Source: a bacterium
GTDB lineage: Bacteria > Desulfobacterota > Desulfocorpusculales > Desulfocorpusculum
Length of the DNA stretch: 64,000 bases
NCBI GenBank assembly: GCA_037481695.1
Contig: JBBFLE010000014.1
Location: 39,881-103,880, forward strand
Direction of reading: 5' to 3'
In this document: piece after piece, positions 61,870 to 64,000 of the stretch
How the letters are laid out: every line of letters starts with the position of its first letter
How positions within the stretch are numbered: the stretch's first letter is position 1
Notes under the pieces: model-generated
Seen by the model: the letters and a program-made list of their open reading frames with translations, nothing else
Database searches by the model: none
What the model was told of the DNA's origin: nothing
Made by a program: the position numbers and the translations under genes

Positions 61870-63216
61870 CTATGTGCTTAGCAATTCAGCCATGTCTTTT
61901 TGTTCATCCATTTCCAGGACCTTTTTCATTAGAAGGTTCGCCTGGGCCTCAGACATTACCTCACGAACCATCCATCTGAACTTCTCCTTGGCCTCCTCTG
62001 TTGTCAGGGGGTTTTCGGGGTCTCCCTTGGGGTGATCACAGGCTCCTACCATGATTTTTCCGTCAATGCCTTTGATTTCCACTCTGGCCGGCCACATGCG
62101 GGGAAAAAGGCGAGTAAGAGCCGGGTCTGACTGGATCTGGATCTTACTCATCAGGGCCCTAAGCTTCTCATCTCTTAACCTTTTTTCTGAGAAGGCCTCC
62201 AGGCCCACCCGCCCGTAAAGAAGGGCTGTGGCAATGCAGAAAGGAAGAGAGAACTTGGCCAGGTATGGGCTCTTGGCTTCCACCTCTCCCAACAGATCCA
62301 GTGCAGCCTGGTAAAGGCGGACCTTTACCCATGATATGTCTTGGGGGCCCATGGGATTGCCCTTGGTTGCCTCCAACACGGCATCTATGGCCGAGTGTGT
62401 GTGGCCGCAGGATGCATGGTACTTGAGGGAGTTTCTTTGGAAAAAGAACTCTCTGCCCAAAGCCTCCACGCAAATAGCTTCATTGAAATCCTTTGATGTG
62501 GCCCTGAAAAAACCTTTGTCGCTCTCCAGTATGTACTTGGCCCCTGTGAAGCCCTCTTTTGCCAACAATGCAGCCAAGAGGCCATTGAAGGAGGCCTTGG
62601 CGGGATGGAGCTGTTTGCTCATGGCATTTTCCACCAGGAAGGCCCACAAGCCAGAAGCCTGAGTTCCTGCAGAGCCCAGGGCCCAGGTCATCTGCTGTTG
62701 AGAGAGCTTGAGAATCTTACCCGCTCCTGCCGCAGCCCCAAAGGTTCCGCATGTGCCGGTGGTATGCCAGAAGTTGTAATGAGAAGTGCCCGCTGCCAGG
62801 GCTACTCTTATGCCCACCTCGTAACCCACTGCCATGGCCGTCAAAAGCTCTTTGCCTGTGGCGTGTTGGGCCTGGGCTGCTGCCAGTATGGCAGGCATGA
62901 TGGCAGCAGCCGGGTGAAGTATGGATTCTCTGTGCAGGTCATCCATCTCCACCATATGGGATGAGGCCCCGTTTACCAAAGCAGCCATCAATGCGCTACC
63001 TTGGGAACCATCTGGTATCAGGGTGGCCTGGGGGTTCCCACCCTGGCTCTTGGCCACAGCCAAGACCATTTGAACCGGCTCTTGCCCGGCTCCTGCATAA
63101 GCCGAAGCCAGCCAGTCCAGGAAATAAAGCTTTAGCTTGGAGACTTGATCAAGGCTAAGGCTTTCGTAGCAAAGGCCAGATGAGAACTCTGCAAGCTGCT
63201 CTGTGATGCTGCTCAA
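61870..63216 (-). CDS. MmgE/PrpD-family protein (2-methylcitrate dehydratase-like)
   Basis: This 448-residue protein has the MmgE/PrpD pattern: LYFLDWLASAYAG at the start, LVNGASSHMVEMDDLHRESILHPAAAIMPAILA, YEVGIRVALAAG, HTTGTCGTFGAAAGAGKIL and KYHASCGHTHSAIDAV. Members dehydrate 2-methylcitrate or decarboxylate cis-aconitate, among other reactions. The start is TTG with AAAGGA upstream. Its place in an operon with the succinate/fumarate enzyme suggests a di- or tricarboxylic acid substrate. The reaction is not established by sequence alone. Confidence 0.9.
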   Translation of the reverse strand: MSSITEQLAEFSSGLCYESLSLDQVSKLKLYFLDWLASAYAGAGQEPVQMVLAVAKSQGGNPQATLIPDGSQGSALMAALVNGASSHMVEMDDLHRESILHPAAAIMPAILAAAQAQHATGKELLTAMAVGYEVGIRVALAAGTSHYNFWHTTGTCGTFGAAAGAGKILKLSQQQMTWALGSAGTQASGLWAFLVENAMSKQLHPAKASFNGLLAALLAKEGFTGAKYILESDKGFFRATSKDFNEAICVEALGREFFFQRNSLKYHASCGHTHSAIDAVLEATKGNPMGPQDISWVKVRLYQAALDLLGEVEAKSPYLAKFSLPFCIATALLYGRVGLEAFSEKRLRDEKLRALMSKIQIQSDPALTRLFPRMWPARVEIKGIDGKIMVGACDHPKGDPENPLTTEEAKEKFRWMVREVMSEAQANLLMKKVLEMDEQKDMAELLST

Positions 63217-63246
63217 GGGATTTTCCTTTCTATGAATGACTGGTTT

Positions 63247-63843
63247 TCAAAGCTCAAAACAAAGCTCCTGCTCCATTCTGTGAAGAAACTCCTCCATGAA
63301 CTTGAATCTCCCCTGCCCTATCCTACGAGCTTCATCTATCTGGAATGTGCCCTCAAGTTTAGCCATGACATCACGTAGAAACTTTGGGAAATCCTCTGCC
63401 CGGCCGCTAAAGGAACCGTCTGTCAGCCCCCGCACCACGGCCCTTACTATGCCGATGGCCCCGAGGTACTCTATGGCGTCGGCATCCCTGGCGATCCTGG
63501 CTTCCAAGGTGGTAGGCTCCGGGCCGCCGTAGCGGCTGTGAGATTGCATTACGTGCACCGCACCTTGAAGGCTCTCTTCACAAAGACCTGCCTTGGTCAA
63601 GATCTGCCTCGCCAGTTCTGTGCCAGCCTCGAAATGAAGCTTTCTGTTGACCGTTACTCCCACATCATGAACAAGGGCTCCGGCCAGCAATACCTCCATG
63701 TCTGCCCCCAAGGCCTTGCCCATCTTTTCGCACCACTGGCTCATGCGATACACATGGTCGGGACTTGCCACTCGCTCTTGGGAAAGCAGTTCTTTGACAT
63801 TTTCCCACAAAGAATCTCTGACTTTCTCTGAAAGCTCTCCCAA
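63247..63843 (-). CDS. HD-domain phosphohydrolase-like protein
   Basis: This 198-residue protein has the HD metal-site residues: H in SPDHVYRM, HDVG near residue 59, histidine in VMQSHSRYGG and the terminal aspartate in ARDADAIEYLG. It probably hydrolyses a phosphate ester or nucleotide in the cytoplasm; the substrate is unknown. It is the first gene of the operon. The TTG start has CGGAGGTGA 5 bases upstream. Confidence 0.87.
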   Translation of the reverse strand: MGELSEKVRDSLWENVKELLSQERVASPDHVYRMSQWCEKMGKALGADMEVLLAGALVHDVGVTVNRKLHFEAGTELARQILTKAGLCEESLQGAVHVMQSHSRYGGPEPTTLEARIARDADAIEYLGAIGIVRAVVRGLTDGSFSGRAEDFPKFLRDVMAKLEGTFQIDEARRIGQGRFKFMEEFLHRMEQELCFEL

Positions 63844-63864
63844 GGTTCACCTCCGGGTAGGACA

Positions 63865-63877
63865 GTCGACAGTCGAC
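63865..63877. promoter_or_regulatory. Perfect palindrome, probable GntR operator
   Basis: GTCGAC-A-GTCGAC is a perfect 6-1-6 inverted repeat immediately downstream of the -10 box of the minus-strand promoter, covering the expected transcription start. This is the classical place for a repressor site, and the operon itself encodes a GntR-type regulator. The link between the two is inferred. Confidence 0.6.
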
Positions 63878-63906
63878 CATATACTTCAGCCTATGACACT
63901 TGTCAA
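63878..63906 (-). promoter_or_regulatory. Strong sigma-70-type promoter for the HD-PrpD-GntR-sdh operon
   Basis: On the minus strand a perfect TTGACA (63906-63901) is followed after exactly 17 bases by TATATG (63883-63878), four of six matches. It points at the HD gene, whose start lies 35 bases beyond the -10 box. It is the best-formed regulated promoter in the window because of the adjoining palindrome. Confidence 0.68.
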
Positions 63907-64000
63907 GGGAAAAAAGCTCAGGCTGTCGTTAGCATGTGAAATGTCCGGTTGATATAGCAAGTGATGTGTCCGCTTTTTGCGGTTATGGGGGTAGGATAGG

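Overview
The window looks like the chromosome of an anaerobic, Gram-negative bacterium, most likely a deltaproteobacterial (Desulfobacterota) lineage. The support is indirect: indolepyruvate:ferredoxin oxidoreductase, several radical SAM enzymes, a quinone-linked succinate/fumarate enzyme with a GntR regulator, an exported MEMO/AMMECR1 protein and a Tat-exported DUF362 protein. A TtuB/TtuA tRNA thiolation pair hints at life at raised temperature. Genes are densely packed in operons with many ATGA-type overlaps and frequent TTG/GTG starts. I saw no rRNA, tRNA, insertion sequence, prophage or credible CRISPR array.

Layout. 1-1410: end of iorA and iorB. 1616-6305 (minus): cysS, an exported AmmeMemoRadiSam B-A fusion, a Tat-exported DUF362 protein and two small unknown genes, behind a good promoter at 6484-6513. 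6535-9900: PIG-L deacetylase, a secreted unknown protein, rpmB, purM. 9901-10252: a gap with two identical 38-bp direct repeats and a promoter. 10253-16647 (plus): alaC, hom, a phosphoglycerate-mutase-like protein that is probably the homoserine kinase, thioesterase, HAD nucleotidase, small membrane protein, CCA-adding-type nucleotidyltransferase. 16761-18910 (minus): two radical SAM proteins. 19194-26719 (plus): a CysM/CysRS-like fusion, then a small membrane/glycosyltransferase group. 26728-27846: ttuB-ttuA. 27833-32858: fabH, an MFS transporter, a VOC protein, transketolase.

33135-57554 is a large surface-glycan locus of two convergent arms that meet near 47.4 kb. The plus arm opens with a strong promoter and a close relative of UDP-sulfoquinovose synthase (SQD1). 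It continues with a polyprenyl-phosphate sugar-1-phosphate transferase, GT2 and GT-C type transferases, a Wzx-type flippase, four sulfotransferase-like proteins and an alkaline-phosphatase-superfamily protein. The minus arm carries two large type I phosphodiesterases, a fifth sulfotransferase, GT2 proteins, an LPG-synthase-type membrane protein, a P-loop kinase-like protein and a GT-C protein. The inference is that the locus builds a lipid-linked glycan carrying sulfonate (sulfoquinovose) and O- or N-sulfate groups. It is the best candidate here for an undescribed system.

57639-63843 (minus) is a six-gene operon: HD protein, MmgE/PrpD protein, GntR/FadR-type regulator, fused SdhC-SdhD anchor, flavoprotein, iron-sulfur subunit. 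A near-consensus promoter with a perfect palindrome next to its -10 box lies at 63865-63906.

Three points deserve follow-up: the CysM/CysRS-like fusion that has lost both HIGH and KMSKS, the sulfoquinovose/sulfotransferase glycan locus, and the hom-linked alternative homoserine kinase. All identifications come from reading motifs by eye; no database was searched.
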